A stretch of DNA of 36,354 nucleotides from Lachnospiraceae bacterium A4 (GTDB lineage Bacteria; Bacillota; Clostridia; Lachnospirales; Lachnospiraceae). Numbering within the stretch: the stretch's first letter is position 1; each line of letters begins with the position of its first letter. Of this stretch, positions 9,501-16,855 are shown in pieces. The position numbers and the translations under genes were made by a program. The DNA lies in assembly GCA_000403215.2 (NCBI GenBank), contig KE159528.1, positions 12,754 through 49,107 of the forward strand, written 5' to 3'. A model generated the notes under the pieces. The model was not told the DNA's origin, did no database searches, and saw only the letters and a program-made list of their open reading frames with translations.

Positions 9501-11397
9501 TGTTCTTGGTCAAATCCTTGACCGCCTTCCAAACCTGCTGAATCTCACTGATACTGAGTTTCGTCTGGTTCAGCAGCATAAAATGCTTGTCCAAATCCCC
9601 GTCTTGAAACAGCACATAGCACTCTGCCTGCAAATTCTGGTCTCTGCCCGCGCGCCCTGCCTCCTGCACATAATTTTCCAGCGAGTCCGATATATCATAG
9701 TGTATCACCAGCTTGATATTGGGTTTGTCCACCCCCATGCCAAAGGCGGAGGTTGCCACCATCACCTGAACTTCATCGCGGATAAAAGCATCCTGATTCG
9801 CCTGTTTTTCCGCCTTGTCCATCTTTCCGTTAAAGGCAAGCGCGGCGATACCGTCATCACACAGCTTCTGTGCAAGCTCTGTCGTGCGCTTTGTCCTCGA
9901 CACATACACGATGGTGGGACAGTTTTTCTGTTCAATCAGCCAGCGCAGCGTCGTGTATTTCTCCTCGTCACTCTCCTTGTAAAGCACCTCATAGCGCAGA
10001 TTTTTCCTGCCCGCGCCCGAAGTGTACAGCGCTAAATCCAAGTCCAGTTTTTCTTTGAAATATTCCTTGATATCGCTAATGACCTTCTGTTTTGCCGTCG
10101 CAGTAAAGCACGAGACCGGAATCCGTTCCGCTAACTGCTTCTTCTCCTGCAATTCCCGGATAAAGTCACCGATGTAGAGATAATCCACCCGAAAATCCTG
10201 TCCCCACGCGGAAAAGCAGTGCGCCTCATCAATCACAAAACGCGCAATCACCCGTTTTATCAGCAAACGCTCGATCGTCTTAGAGCGCAAAGACTCCGGC
10301 GCGACATACAATATAGAAGCAAGCCCATTCTCGACGCGCTCAATAGCCTCAGCCCGCTCGATCGGGCTGAGCAGTCCATTGATTGTCACTGCGTCCACGA
10401 TGCCCTTCTTTTCCAGATTGTCCACCTGATCTTTCATGAGAGACTGTAGCGGAGAAATCACGACGGTCAATGCCTTGGAAAGCTCCCCTGCCATCAGTGC
10501 AGGCAGCTGAAATGTGATGGATTTTCCGCCGCCTGTCGGAAAGATGGCGAGCAAGGACTGGTTGTCAACTGCCGCTTGAACTGCCTTCTCCTGCAAATTT
10601 TCTCCATCGTATTTCCGAAAATCATCATATCCGAAAATCTGGTTTAACCGCCGGTAAATATTGAGCTGGCTGCGGCAGTATAAACAGCCCTCGGCACAGA
10701 CCGTATTGCGCAGCAGCCGTATTACATTGGAGACTGCCGGGTATCGTATATTGACCCAGTTTGGTATCATAGACGTGCTGTCTTCTGCTGAAATGATTGC
10801 CAGCACATAGGCAAGCTCTACCGGATAACGCGCAGCAATATACGCAATCTCACTGTTGCCACACAATTTTCCATGATAAAAGCTTTTGATGAGCGAAGAA
10901 GCATCTCCCCGCGGATAGTAATTGAGATAAGAAAAAAAGCCACGAAATCCTTCTTCTTGGCTGAGCAGGTCCGCATAAATATCCTTTTGCAGCTCGTTGA
11001 GGCTTTGAAAGGCATTGACCTCATCGTAAAATAATTCCATCGCTTTTATCGCATCATTTAAGGGATTGTTCAGGGAATCGGTCAGCAGTTTGTCGTCCTT
11101 GAGCAGTGCGTGATAGGGCTTGTTCGGAAACAGCAGCGGCGACAGATAGAGCGTGTCTATCATGTCCGTAATTCCCGCTGCCTGCATCTGCTGCCTGATA
11201 TATCTGGCGTCGTGATGGACAATATTGTGTCCACATAGAAATCGCTTGCCGCCAGCGCTGTTCTGCACCAGAAAATCCTCAAACGCCTTGGCTGATTTTG
11301 TATGAATATGTGTGCTTCCGTCTACGGCCGCGCCGTAATCTAGTACCGCACCGCGCTCGACGCTGACCTCTGTGTCAATAAATACAACTGTGTACAT
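6553..11397 (-). CDS. Exonuclease-RecQ-UvrD fusion helicase
   Basis: A single 1614-residue protein carries three nucleic-acid modules. Residues 1-130 resemble a DEDD (DnaQ-like) 3'-5' exonuclease, with FIDTE at 6-10 and GHNIVHHDARY at 56-66. Residues 265-600 are a RecQ helicase core: Walker A TGGGKS 288-293, DEAH 390-393, motif VI near QEAGRAGRD. A winged-helix-like region follows. From about 1055 there is a UvrD/Rep superfamily 1 helicase: GPGSGKT 1080-1086, DEAQD 1186-1190, and near the end MHKSKGREF and YVGMTRAKK. A CxxxCxxC cluster (234-241) precedes the RecQ core. The ATG at 11397 has AAGGGG upstream. An earlier in-frame ATG at 11508 lies upstream of the promoter and is rejected. It probably unwinds and processes damaged or foreign DNA; its exact role is unknown. 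Confidence 0.9.
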   Translation of the reverse strand: MYTVVFIDTEVSVERGAVLDYGAAVDGSTHIHTKSAKAFEDFLVQNSAGGKRFLCGHNIVHHDARYIRQQMQAAGITDMIDTLYLSPLLFPNKPYHALLKDDKLLTDSLNNPLNDAIKAMELFYDEVNAFQSLNELQKDIYADLLSQEEGFRGFFSYLNYYPRGDASSLIKSFYHGKLCGNSEIAYIAARYPVELAYVLAIISAEDSTSMIPNWVNIRYPAVSNVIRLLRNTVCAEGCLYCRSQLNIYRRLNQIFGYDDFRKYDGENLQEKAVQAAVDNQSLLAIFPTGGGKSITFQLPALMAGELSKALTVVISPLQSLMKDQVDNLEKKGIVDAVTINGLLSPIERAEAIERVENGLASILYVAPESLRSKTIERLLIKRVIARFVIDEAHCFSAWGQDFRVDYLYIGDFIRELQEKKQLAERIPVSCFTATAKQKVISDIKEYFKEKLDLDLALYTSGAGRKNLRYEVLYKESDEEKYTTLRWLIEQKNCPTIVYVSRTKRTTELAQKLCDDGIAALAFNGKMDKAEKQANQDAFIRDEVQVMVATSAFGMGVDKPNIKLVIHYDISDSLENYVQEAGRAGRDQNLQAECYVLFQDGDLDKHFMLLNQTKLSISEIQQVWKAVKDLTKNRAIIQRTPLEIARQAGWDETVADVETRVRTAVQALENAGYLKRGKNVPHIYATSILVKNMMEAALKIEASMKMSENERLNAKRIMSMLISARSVANAQNDDAESRVDYIADRLGIERQETFKLIQILREENILANTKDLTAFVLKTDTENKSLNVLKRYAALEQFLIGQLSGEGQCINLKELNESAVSSGVKNATVNAFKTVLYYWTIKKYIKKSIENTTARTIIVPELSAEAFWEQRQQCIRLSGFIVKYLFEKSRETADSGEQQAVGFSILELKTQYQKSAAQPGKENAKQNTAENITENITDKDIEDALLYLAKIDAMKLEGGFLVLYSGMQITRLEMDNKIRYKADDYKSLNAYYKQKMQQIHIVGEFANMMVRNYDEALQFVNDYFQMDYKLFIAKYFKGNRKNEINRNITPEKYNKLFAELSDVQREIIDNDVSKYIVVAAGPGSGKTKVLVHKLASLMLLEDVKHEQLLMVTFSRAAATEFRRRLYDLIGNAAGFIEIKTFHSYCFDLIGRMGNLEDAKTVVQDASQMIANGDVEIGRITKTVLVIDEAQDMDENEYRLVSALIERNDDLRVIAVGDDDQNIYEFRGSSSRYFEEFLARDNAKKYELLDNYRSAGNIVAFANQFVRQISHRMKSAPITAVKDGAPGVVELIQCASRNLEEPVAAKAVKVRDRGSVCILTNTNDETLRVVGLLKKKGIRAKLIQSNDGFDLYNMIELRFFMKRITKELDTPVIPQKLWDAARDRMASVYQDSTNLALCLAILEAFALANKRKYRSDLEVFLHESNIEDFFENDSRDVVVSTMHKSKGREFDEVVMMLDDHVSFDTDERRRLLYVGMTRAKKDLYLFYNNKDFDRLITGNVRAQVDSTLYGRPEEILMQLSHKDVYLGFFKDKKNLIQRIVSGAKLLTSASGLSVASDGKTVQVVRFSKKFLEEIEKYQRQGYVMESASVRFVVGWTDTTDGQEYPIILPDVYFVSR

Positions 11398-11449
11398 CGC
11401 TTCCCCTTTATACCAAATATTTCCAGAAAAATTTGTTGTGTTTGGGAAT

Positions 11450-11478
11450 ATTATACAATAATTTGTCGTATTTATCAA
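11450..11478 (-). promoter_or_regulatory. Sigma-A promoter of the fusion helicase
   Basis: On the minus strand TTGATA (11473-11478) and TATAAT (11450-11455) are separated by exactly 17 bases. Transcription would start near 11443, giving a leader of about 45 bases before the ATG at 11397. Confidence 0.75.
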
Positions 11479-11596
11479 TCTGAAATATAGTACTATGTAC
11501 TGTATCATTCGTTTACTATTGTAATTCTGTTCTATCTAATTGTATCTGTTTCTGCCGCTCTTTGGTCTGTTTTTGATTGTGCATTTATATAGGTAT

Positions 11597-12061
11597 CTAC
11601 TCTAAATGCTCTGGATCACCAATCTCTTCATTTCCAAGATACCTTCTGTATTCTTTTCCCTGATAAAAGTTCATAATCGGACGGCGAAGTTTCGACGGAT
11701 ATAGTGGCAGCTTATTTAATCCTGACAAATCCAGCCATTCAACGCCAACCTGATTCGTATCATGATGCAGCACTGCATTTGCTGTCTCTCCCAAGTAATC
11801 ACACAAAAATACGAGATCTATCCTATGAAAACTTTCACCGTGAACCCCTTCTATCACAAAAAGCAGCTCCCCGCATCTGACCTCTAGTCCTGTCTCTTCT
11901 CTTACTTCCCGCTCAACCGTCTCGGAAAGCACCTCTTCACTGTCCTGACCGCCGCCGGGCAGAATATACCATTCCTCATTTCCGTCATTTACCTTGATTG
12001 CAAGCAGTTTTCCATGTTGAATGACAACTGCTTTCGCAGAAGTGCGTATTTGTCTTGACAT
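11597..12061 (-). CDS. Nudix hydrolase
   Basis: The 154-residue protein has a complete Nudix box at 37-59: Gly, five residues, Glu, seven residues, then REVREETGL. The family cleaves nucleoside diphosphates linked to another group and uses these glutamates to bind Mg2+. Family members clean up oxidised nucleotides or act on NAD, nucleotide sugars or caps, and the substrate cannot be told here. AAAGGA lies upstream of the ATG. It reads in the same direction as the fusion helicase, but the helicase has its own promoter in the gap. Confidence 0.92.
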   Translation of the reverse strand: MSRQIRTSAKAVVIQHGKLLAIKVNDGNEEWYILPGGGQDSEEVLSETVEREVREETGLEVRCGELLFVIEGVHGESFHRIDLVFLCDYLGETANAVLHHDTNQVGVEWLDLSGLNKLPLYPSKLRRPIMNFYQGKEYRRYLGNEEIGDPEHLE

Positions 12062-12241
12062 TTTTCCAATCCTTTCTATATTATGGATATCACTATTTTT
12101 TCATATAAAGGCGCTGTTTGCAGACCTCCCTATACATTGATGATACCACACTGTATGGGACTTTTGAATAATACATCGTTGCTTTCAGCAAAACCGTTTT
12201 CATTACCGGCTGTGGATATAAAGCATTTTTGCAGTTAAACG

Positions 12242-12269
12242 TTGACTATTTCCACAAATATGATACGAT
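12242..12269 (+). promoter_or_regulatory. Probable promoter of the ATPase-nucleotidyltransferase operon
   Basis: TTGACT (12242-12247) and TACGAT (12264-12269) are spaced 16 bases. The ATG at 12338 follows about 60 bases after the predicted start site. The intergenic region is divergent from the Nudix gene. Confidence 0.5.
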
Positions 12270-12337
12270 ACCAATAGAATGCTTTGGGAACACCTTCAAA
12301 AAGGTACGCAGCAGACAGAAGGAGTAAATCAATTTTA

Positions 12338-13924
12338 ATGAAAACAATACGCTATTTTAACACAGAGGGCTGCTGTCTGCCAGCAGAACACTACATGGTG
12401 CCTCTTGATGACAGGATCAAAACAATCCGAGAACTGTATATTGACCGCAAAAAATATTTCGTCATCAACAGAGGTCGTCAATATGGCAAAACGACAATGC
12501 TGGTGGCACTGGCTGCGGCGCTTCGGACAGATTTTGCTGTTATTCTTATGGATTTTCAGTTGATGAGTACCACAAGCTTTGTGGAGGAACCCGCCTTTGT
12601 CACATCGTTTGTCAGCAGTCTGGCAGATCTGGTTGCGGAGGACGACGATTTGGCAGACGCAATCGCAAACGAAGCATACCAGAAAATGACCACACTCTGC
12701 GAACAGCAAAAGCTTTCCATGGATGAAATGTTCCGCTGTCTCAGCCGAATCTGCAAAGCAGCCAAAAAACCTGTCATTCTGATGATAGACGAGGTGGACA
12801 GCGCATCAAACAATCAGGTATTTATCGACTTTCTCGCACAGCTTAGAGGTTATTACCTCGCCAGAAGCCGACGCCCATTTTTTCATTCTGTCATACTTGC
12901 TGGAGTCTATGATATCAAAAATCTGAAATTAAAGATACGTCCAAATTCAGAACACCAGTATAACAGTCCGTGGAATATTGCAGCTGATTTTGATGTAACG
13001 ATGCGTTTTTCATCAGAGCAGATTCAATCTATGCTCAATGAATACCAGACTGATCACCAGACTGAAATGGATATCGTTCAGATTGCAAACGAGATTTACC
13101 AATATACGTCAGGCTATCCCTATCTTGTGTCTGCCCTATGCAAAATCGTAGATGAAAAATTGTCTGGCTGCAAATCTGTCTGGACAAGGGAATATATTGT
13201 GGAAGCCGTTAAAATCCTGCTCGGTTCAAGGACAACACTGTTTGACAGTTTGACCAAACACCTCAGTGAATTTCCTGAAATGAAACAAATGTTATATACA
13301 ATGTTGTTTCAGGGTGAACAAATTGCATTTAACCAGTATAACCACACCATAGAGCTTGCCTGCATGTTTGGATATGTTATTGCAGATGGCAGTACTGTCC
13401 GCGTCGCAAATCGTATTTTTGAAATTTGCTTATATAATCTCTTTCTGTCTGAGGAAGAACTGGCGAATGCGATGAGTCATCAGGCAAAGCAAGATAAATC
13501 TCAGTTTCTTTCCAATGGCAGACTGGATATGGTACGGGTTCTGGAAAAATTTGTACAATATTTTCACGATATTTATGGAGAAAATAATGAAAAATTTATG
13601 GAAGAACAAGGACGCAAAATTTTCCTATTATATCTGCGTCCCATTATAAATGGCACTGGAAATTACTATATTGAGGCACAGACAAGAGATGCAAGACGGA
13701 CTGATATCATTGTAGATTATGCAGGTGAACAGTTTATTATCGAAATGAAAATCTGGCGGGGACGCGAATACAATGAGCGCGGCGAAAAACAACTGGCAGA
13801 CTATCTGAACTACTTTCACCTAGACAAAGGCTATCTGCTGAGCTTTAACTTTAATCAGAAAAAAGAAACAGGTGTTAAGACAATCACAGTCGGTGAAAAG
13901 ACCATCGTGGAAGCTGTTGTCTAA
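12338..13924 (+). CDS. AAA-type ATPase with C-terminal PD-(D/E)XK-like domain
   Basis: The 528-residue protein matches the clostridial AAA-ATPase-like family. Walker A is NRGRQYGKTTM (44-54), Walker B is PVILMIDEVDS (145-155), and a winged-helix-like middle follows. The C-terminal 75 residues hold the nuclease-like core RTDIIVDYAG...FIIEMKIWRG, with the Asp and Glu-x-Lys arrangement of PD-(D/E)XK enzymes. Such proteins are common and often multicopy in gut clostridia, and their function is unproven. A TTG at 12284 could extend the protein by 18 residues, but the ATG at 12338 has AGAAGGAG upstream and fits the conserved N-terminus. A nucleotidyltransferase gene follows and is probably cotranscribed. 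Confidence 0.88.
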   Translation: MKTIRYFNTEGCCLPAEHYMVPLDDRIKTIRELYIDRKKYFVINRGRQYGKTTMLVALAAALRTDFAVILMDFQLMSTTSFVEEPAFVTSFVSSLADLVAEDDDLADAIANEAYQKMTTLCEQQKLSMDEMFRCLSRICKAAKKPVILMIDEVDSASNNQVFIDFLAQLRGYYLARSRRPFFHSVILAGVYDIKNLKLKIRPNSEHQYNSPWNIAADFDVTMRFSSEQIQSMLNEYQTDHQTEMDIVQIANEIYQYTSGYPYLVSALCKIVDEKLSGCKSVWTREYIVEAVKILLGSRTTLFDSLTKHLSEFPEMKQMLYTMLFQGEQIAFNQYNHTIELACMFGYVIADGSTVRVANRIFEICLYNLFLSEEELANAMSHQAKQDKSQFLSNGRLDMVRVLEKFVQYFHDIYGENNEKFMEEQGRKIFLLYLRPIINGTGNYYIEAQTRDARRTDIIVDYAGEQFIIEMKIWRGREYNERGEKQLADYLNYFHLDKGYLLSFNFNQKKETGVKTITVGEKTIVEAVV

Positions 13925-13949
13925 CCACGCAATTGAGGAGGACTCACAA

Positions 13950-14726
13950 ATAAAAGAATACAAAAAATTTATTGGCAGCTTTGTACAAAAGAATCAATTA
14001 ATATTAGGTGACAATCTTGTCGGCGTTTATCTCCACGGTTCTGCGGTAATGGGATGTTTCCACCCCAAAAAGAGCGACCTCGATTTTATCATTGTTATTC
14101 AGCATGATCTGAATGCTGCTGTCAAACGTCAGTACATGGATATGGTCGTCGCGCAAAACAGTCATGATGCTATCATTGCTCCCGCAAAAGGCATCGAGCT
14201 TAGCATCGTGAAAGAATCTGTCTGCCGCCCGTTTGTCTACCCGACCCCATTTGTGCTTCATTTTTCCGCAGCACATCTGAACTGGTATCAGACAAATCCC
14301 TCCGATTACATTGAAAAAATGAACGGAACCGACAAAGACTTAGCTGCACACTTTACAATCCTCTACCACAGGGGAATGACACTTTGGGGAAAAGAGATTC
14401 CCGAAGTTTTCGCCGAAGTTGACGCCACATATTATTTCGACAGTATTTGGAATGACATTGAAAATGCAGAAGAAGAAATCACCGAAAATCCTATGTATAT
14501 CACGCTGAATCTGTGTCGTGTGCTCGCCTACCAGAAAGAGCAGCTCATTTTGTCCAAGTTAGAAGGTGGAACATGGGGGCTTGCAAATCTTCCACAAAAG
14601 TATGCACCTCTGATTGCTGATGCCCTGAAAGATTACACAACTGATCGTACCATGAAATTGAATACAGCACTTGCCAGAGAATATGCCGCCTATATGTTAC
14701 AACAGATTCGCATGGAAAATGAATGA
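13950..14726 (+). CDS. Aminoglycoside-type nucleotidyltransferase with apparent AUA start
   Basis: The protein resembles ANT(3'')/ANT(9)-like enzymes with a C-terminal DUF4111-type helical domain. The nucleotidyltransferase motif GS...DLD is at about 30-45 (LHGSAVMGCF, then SDLDF), with metal-binding Asp43 and Asp45. The family transfers AMP to small molecules such as aminoglycosides; whether this one gives resistance is unknown. The start is odd. A strong GAGGAGG (13935-13941) sits eight bases before ATA at 13950, in frame where family members should start. The only in-frame standard starts are GTG at 13872 and 13893 and CTG/TTG at 13914/13917. All four lie inside the ATPase gene and lack a good ribosome site. 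It ends in an ATGAATGA overlap with the next ORF. Confidence 0.8.
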   Translation: MKEYKKFIGSFVQKNQLILGDNLVGVYLHGSAVMGCFHPKKSDLDFIIVIQHDLNAAVKRQYMDMVVAQNSHDAIIAPAKGIELSIVKESVCRPFVYPTPFVLHFSAAHLNWYQTNPSDYIEKMNGTDKDLAAHFTILYHRGMTLWGKEIPEVFAEVDATYYFDSIWNDIENAEEEITENPMYITLNLCRVLAYQKEQLILSKLEGGTWGLANLPQKYAPLIADALKDYTTDRTMKLNTALAREYAAYMLQQIRMENE

Positions 14727-14913
14727 AACATTCTTGAACCAAATCCGCGATATTGAAGCCAGCTATGACCGCGTGTCCGATAATTTTATCCCATTGCTTT
14801 GCCGGCGATACGGCTGGGAAATTGCGGACAGCGAAACAGGCACAGCGCCTTCATATGTTTATGACCGGGATATCGAAAAAGCGTTTTTCAGGACGCCAAT
14901 GTCATTTAGTTAA
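14719..14913 (+). CDS. Small unknown protein with a C-terminus altered by element insertion
   Basis: This ORF encodes 64 residues starting MNETFLNQ and overlaps the nucleotidyltransferase stop by eight bases, so it is probably translated by coupling. I do not recognise the family. The last residues (MSFS and stop) are encoded by the inverted repeat of the cassette that begins at 14897. Joining the flanks across the cassette gives a 66-residue version ending FRTPRFF, so the insertion trimmed and changed only the tail. Confidence 0.6.
   Translation: MNETFLNQIRDIEASYDRVSDNFIPLLCRRYGWEIADSETGTAPSYVYDRDIEKAFFRTPMSFS
14887..14896. repeat. Left copy of 10-bp target-site duplication
   Basis: TTCAGGACGC directly abuts the left inverted repeat and is repeated exactly at 16846-16855, just outside the right inverted repeat. 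Confidence 0.8.
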
Positions 14914-14942
14914 GTCCAACAGGTTAAGTTAAGGTTTAAAAA

Positions 14943-14981
14943 TACCGTTCACTTTCGCAAAAGTGAGCGGTACTCTTTTTT
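14943..14981 (+). terminator. Bidirectional terminator at the left end of the cassette
   Basis: The arms TACCGTTCACTTT and AAAGTGAGCGGTA (14943-14955, 14960-14972) form a stable hairpin followed by CTCTTTTTT. On the minus strand the hairpin is followed by TTTTTAAA, so it can also end the anti-sigma transcript. Confidence 0.85.
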
Positions 14982-15035
14982 GATAACAATCTGCATCAAA
15001 CTGAAATTTTCACATTCTTAACATATCTGACTTCA

Positions 15036-15923
15036 TTAATTGTCAATATCGTTATCTGTTTCTAAATCCCGGTCTTTTCGAATAGACGCATCACTGGTAT
15101 CCACAAGGCTTCCGTCCTCTGCATTCAGATCTATGCCATAGGCATAAATAGAAATATCATCCTCTGTCTGATAACCCACATGATAAATGAAAAGTCCCGT
15201 CTTTGGCTCATCCAAAAATACATCTGCTATCATCCCTTCTGCCGACAGACCAAACTCCGTCTGCAAATATACTTCTGCTGCCTGCAGTGCTTCTTTTTCG
15301 GTAATCCAGCCTTCTTTCTGCACCTTTGCTTTCAGACCTTCTTCTTTCTCCTCCCACTCCTTTCTCGCTTCCTGCGCGGCTGTTCCCTGAGAAACAGCAT
15401 AATCCCTCGTATAATTAAAATCTATGATCTGCAGCAGCTCTTCATCCGTCAGCGTACGGTCAGGAAGGTAAAGAAAACTAGTATCTGGATCGTAGCTGAG
15501 CGAATCATCTGGTATCTGTCCAACACTGTCTGTAAAAGTGATCGTCTGCTGCGGAAATCTTCCGTTCTGATAGGCTTCCTGCATCTGCTGCATGCGTTTT
15601 ATCTCCTCTTTCGAATATTCTCTGGAAAAACTGTCTGCCTCTGCATTGTTCTGGCCCTGCACCATCTGATTAACTGCTTCCAGCTCCTGCTTTGGTATAT
15701 TCTCCAAACGATCTTTTACAAAATACCGGATCGCCGCCTGACTAGGGATAACTGCTCCTGCGATCAATACAAAAGCGGCAGCTGCCGCAGCTGCCTGATG
15801 TAATCTTTTCTTTCCAAACGCTCTGCGATCCGTCTGTCTTTTTACCTTCATGATTATCTCCTTTTGCATTTCTTCTTTCATATGTATCTGGTCCATCGTT
15901 TCTTTTAATTTCAGTCTGTTCAT
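15036..15923 (-). CDS. Anti-sigma factor (single-pass membrane protein)
   Basis: The 295-residue protein has a cytoplasmic basic N-terminus and one hydrophobic segment near residues 44-64 (alanine-rich, then FVLIAGAVIP). A large acidic extracytoplasmic domain follows, ending in repeated Asp/Asn. This is the usual plan of anti-sigma factors that hold an ECF sigma factor at the membrane until an outside signal. The ATG at 15923 overlaps the sigma stop as ATGA, with AAGGAGG inside the sigma gene at good spacing. The earlier TTG and ATG fit the ribosome site poorly. The signal sensed is unknown. It belongs to the cargo of the mobile cassette. Confidence 0.82.
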   Translation of the reverse strand: MNRLKLKETMDQIHMKEEMQKEIIMKVKRQTDRRAFGKKRLHQAAAAAAAFVLIAGAVIPSQAAIRYFVKDRLENIPKQELEAVNQMVQGQNNAEADSFSREYSKEEIKRMQQMQEAYQNGRFPQQTITFTDSVGQIPDDSLSYDPDTSFLYLPDRTLTDEELLQIIDFNYTRDYAVSQGTAAQEARKEWEEKEEGLKAKVQKEGWITEKEALQAAEVYLQTEFGLSAEGMIADVFLDEPKTGLFIYHVGYQTEDDISIYAYGIDLNAEDGSLVDTSDASIRKDRDLETDNDIDN

Positions 15924-16387
15924 CTGCAACATTCCTCCTTCCAAACTACCCGCAGCTGTTCCCTTCCCCGCTGCATCCTCTTTTTGACTGACTGTACTGA
16001 AATACCAAGTATATCAGCAATTTCCTTCATCTGATATCCTTCCACATAATAAAGATAAATAACAGTCCTCTGCTTAACAGGCAGCTCGAAAAGCTCTGTC
16101 AGTGTCTCCTGCTGTTCCTGTTCCATGACCAGACTTTCTGCAAGCACATCGATGGGAACCTGCGGGTGACGGAGTCTAAATCTCAGCACATCTTTACAGT
16201 GATTTGCTGCTACTCTGATGAGCCATGCTTTTTCGTGTTCTGTATCCGTGAAAACCGGCGCCTTTTCCAGGTATCTGCAAAATGTTTCCTGAATTACATC
16301 CTGGGCATCCTGCTCATTGCACAGCATTACAATACAGATCTTATAGAGCATATCGCTGTATGTCCTTACCGCTTCCTCCAAATTCAT
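15920..16387 (-). CDS. ECF-type RNA polymerase sigma factor
   Basis: The 155-residue protein has sigma region 2 (DMLYKICIVMLCNEQDAQDV, then IQETF) and region 4 (LPVKQRTVIYLYYVEGYQM, then KEIADILGISVQSVKKRMQRGR) and no region 3, as ECF factors do. ATG 16387 has AGGAGG eight bases upstream. A longer in-frame ORF back to 16657 is not needed and its N-terminal part does not resemble sigma factors. It is coupled to the anti-sigma gene and probably directs its own transcription and that of unknown targets. It is part of the mobile cassette. Confidence 0.92.
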   Translation of the reverse strand: MNLEEAVRTYSDMLYKICIVMLCNEQDAQDVIQETFCRYLEKAPVFTDTEHEKAWLIRVAANHCKDVLRFRLRHPQVPIDVLAESLVMEQEQQETLTELFELPVKQRTVIYLYYVEGYQMKEIADILGISVQSVKKRMQRGREQLRVVWKEECCR

Positions 16388-16406
16388 ATCTCTCACCTCC
16401 TCTTCA

Positions 16407-16439
16407 CTTATAACACGCACAAAGACGTCAAAAGGTGAC
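16407..16439 (-). promoter_or_regulatory. Possible ECF-type promoter of the sigma operon
   Basis: On the minus strand GTCACCTTTT (16430-16439) lies about 16 bases before GTGCGTGTTATAAG (16407-16420). The start site would fall just before the AGGAGG. The pattern resembles self-recognised ECF promoters (AC-rich -35, CGT-type -10) more than sigma-A. It is a weak call from pattern only. Confidence 0.35.
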
Positions 16440-16769
16440 TTCTCAGTCAAATATTTTTGCAGCAGTTGAATATTGACAATTCGCACTTTCAAGACATTTA
16501 TGATGACATTTGATTTTATACTTGTTTCGACTTTTTCCACGAAAATGGCATTCAATACCTGTGGCCGGATTTGTCCGCTGAGGACAAACCTAAATTCCTG
16601 CACACCTTCCATACGGTATTTTGAAAACGCCTCATCTTGGTATGGCAGCAGCTTCATTGCACAGTATCATATATTAATCAGGTTGATCACTACACTTTCT
16701 TTTCTGGCAGATGACAATCTGTCTTTTTGTGTTGCTTGAATATAGACAAATCTTCCTTAAAAACCAAAC
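16440..16769. other. Leader region between sigma promoter and terminator, no clear gene
   Basis: This 330-base stretch is open on the minus strand in frame with the sigma gene up to 16657. I see no ribosome site for a start there and no recognised protein similarity in the encoded stretch. It may be the remnant of a longer ancestral cargo gene or plain spacer. Confidence 0.35.
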
Positions 16770-16805
16770 TCAGGCAGAGATAGGAATTACAATATCTCTG
16801 CCTGA
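16770..16805 (-). terminator. Terminator at the right end of the cassette
   Basis: Perfect 13-bp arms TCAGGCAGAGATA and TATCTCTGCCTGA (16770-16782, 16793-16805) with a ten-base loop are followed on the minus strand by GTTTGGTTTTTAAGG. It would stop transcription entering the cassette from the HAD gene, so the cassette is shielded at both ends. Confidence 0.7.
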
Positions 16806-16845
16806 AAAGAAATCAACAAGTCAGTGCCTTAACTAAATGACATTG

Positions 16846-16855
16846 TTCAGGACGC
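16846..16855. repeat. Right copy of 10-bp target-site duplication
   Basis: TTCAGGACGC matches 14887-14896 exactly and abuts the right inverted repeat. It contains the stop codon of the HAD gene, so insertion left that gene intact. Confidence 0.8.

Larger units (their letters stand above)
14897..16845. mobile_element. Transposase-less mobile cassette carrying a sigma/anti-sigma pair
   Basis: The 1949-bp segment is bounded by perfect 18-bp terminal inverted repeats (CAATGTCATTTAGTTAAG at 14897-14914, its complement at 16828-16845). Ten-bp direct repeats flank it. GTTAAG from the inner end of the repeat recurs twice just inside the left end (14923-14928 and 14928-14933), as transposase-binding sites often do. 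A terminator hairpin lies inside each end. The cargo is an ECF sigma factor and an anti-sigma factor; no transposase is present. A 10-bp duplication is within the range known for IS4-group elements such as IS231, whose mobile insertion cassettes also lack a transposase. The family assignment is inference. Confidence 0.75.

Noticed and set aside
11398-11508. Upstream in-frame ATG extending the fusion helicase by 37 residues
   Set aside because: The TTGATA-N17-TATAAT promoter lies between this ATG and 11397, and the extension is AT-rich with no exonuclease similarity.
16388-16657. 90-residue N-terminal extension of the sigma factor
   Set aside because: It has no ribosome site and no sigma-like sequence, whereas ATG 16387 has AGGAGG at the right distance.
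14897-16845. A transposase within the cassette
   Set aside because: All six frames hold only the sigma and anti-sigma genes plus an unrecognised leader; no DDE-type or serine recombinase motif was seen.
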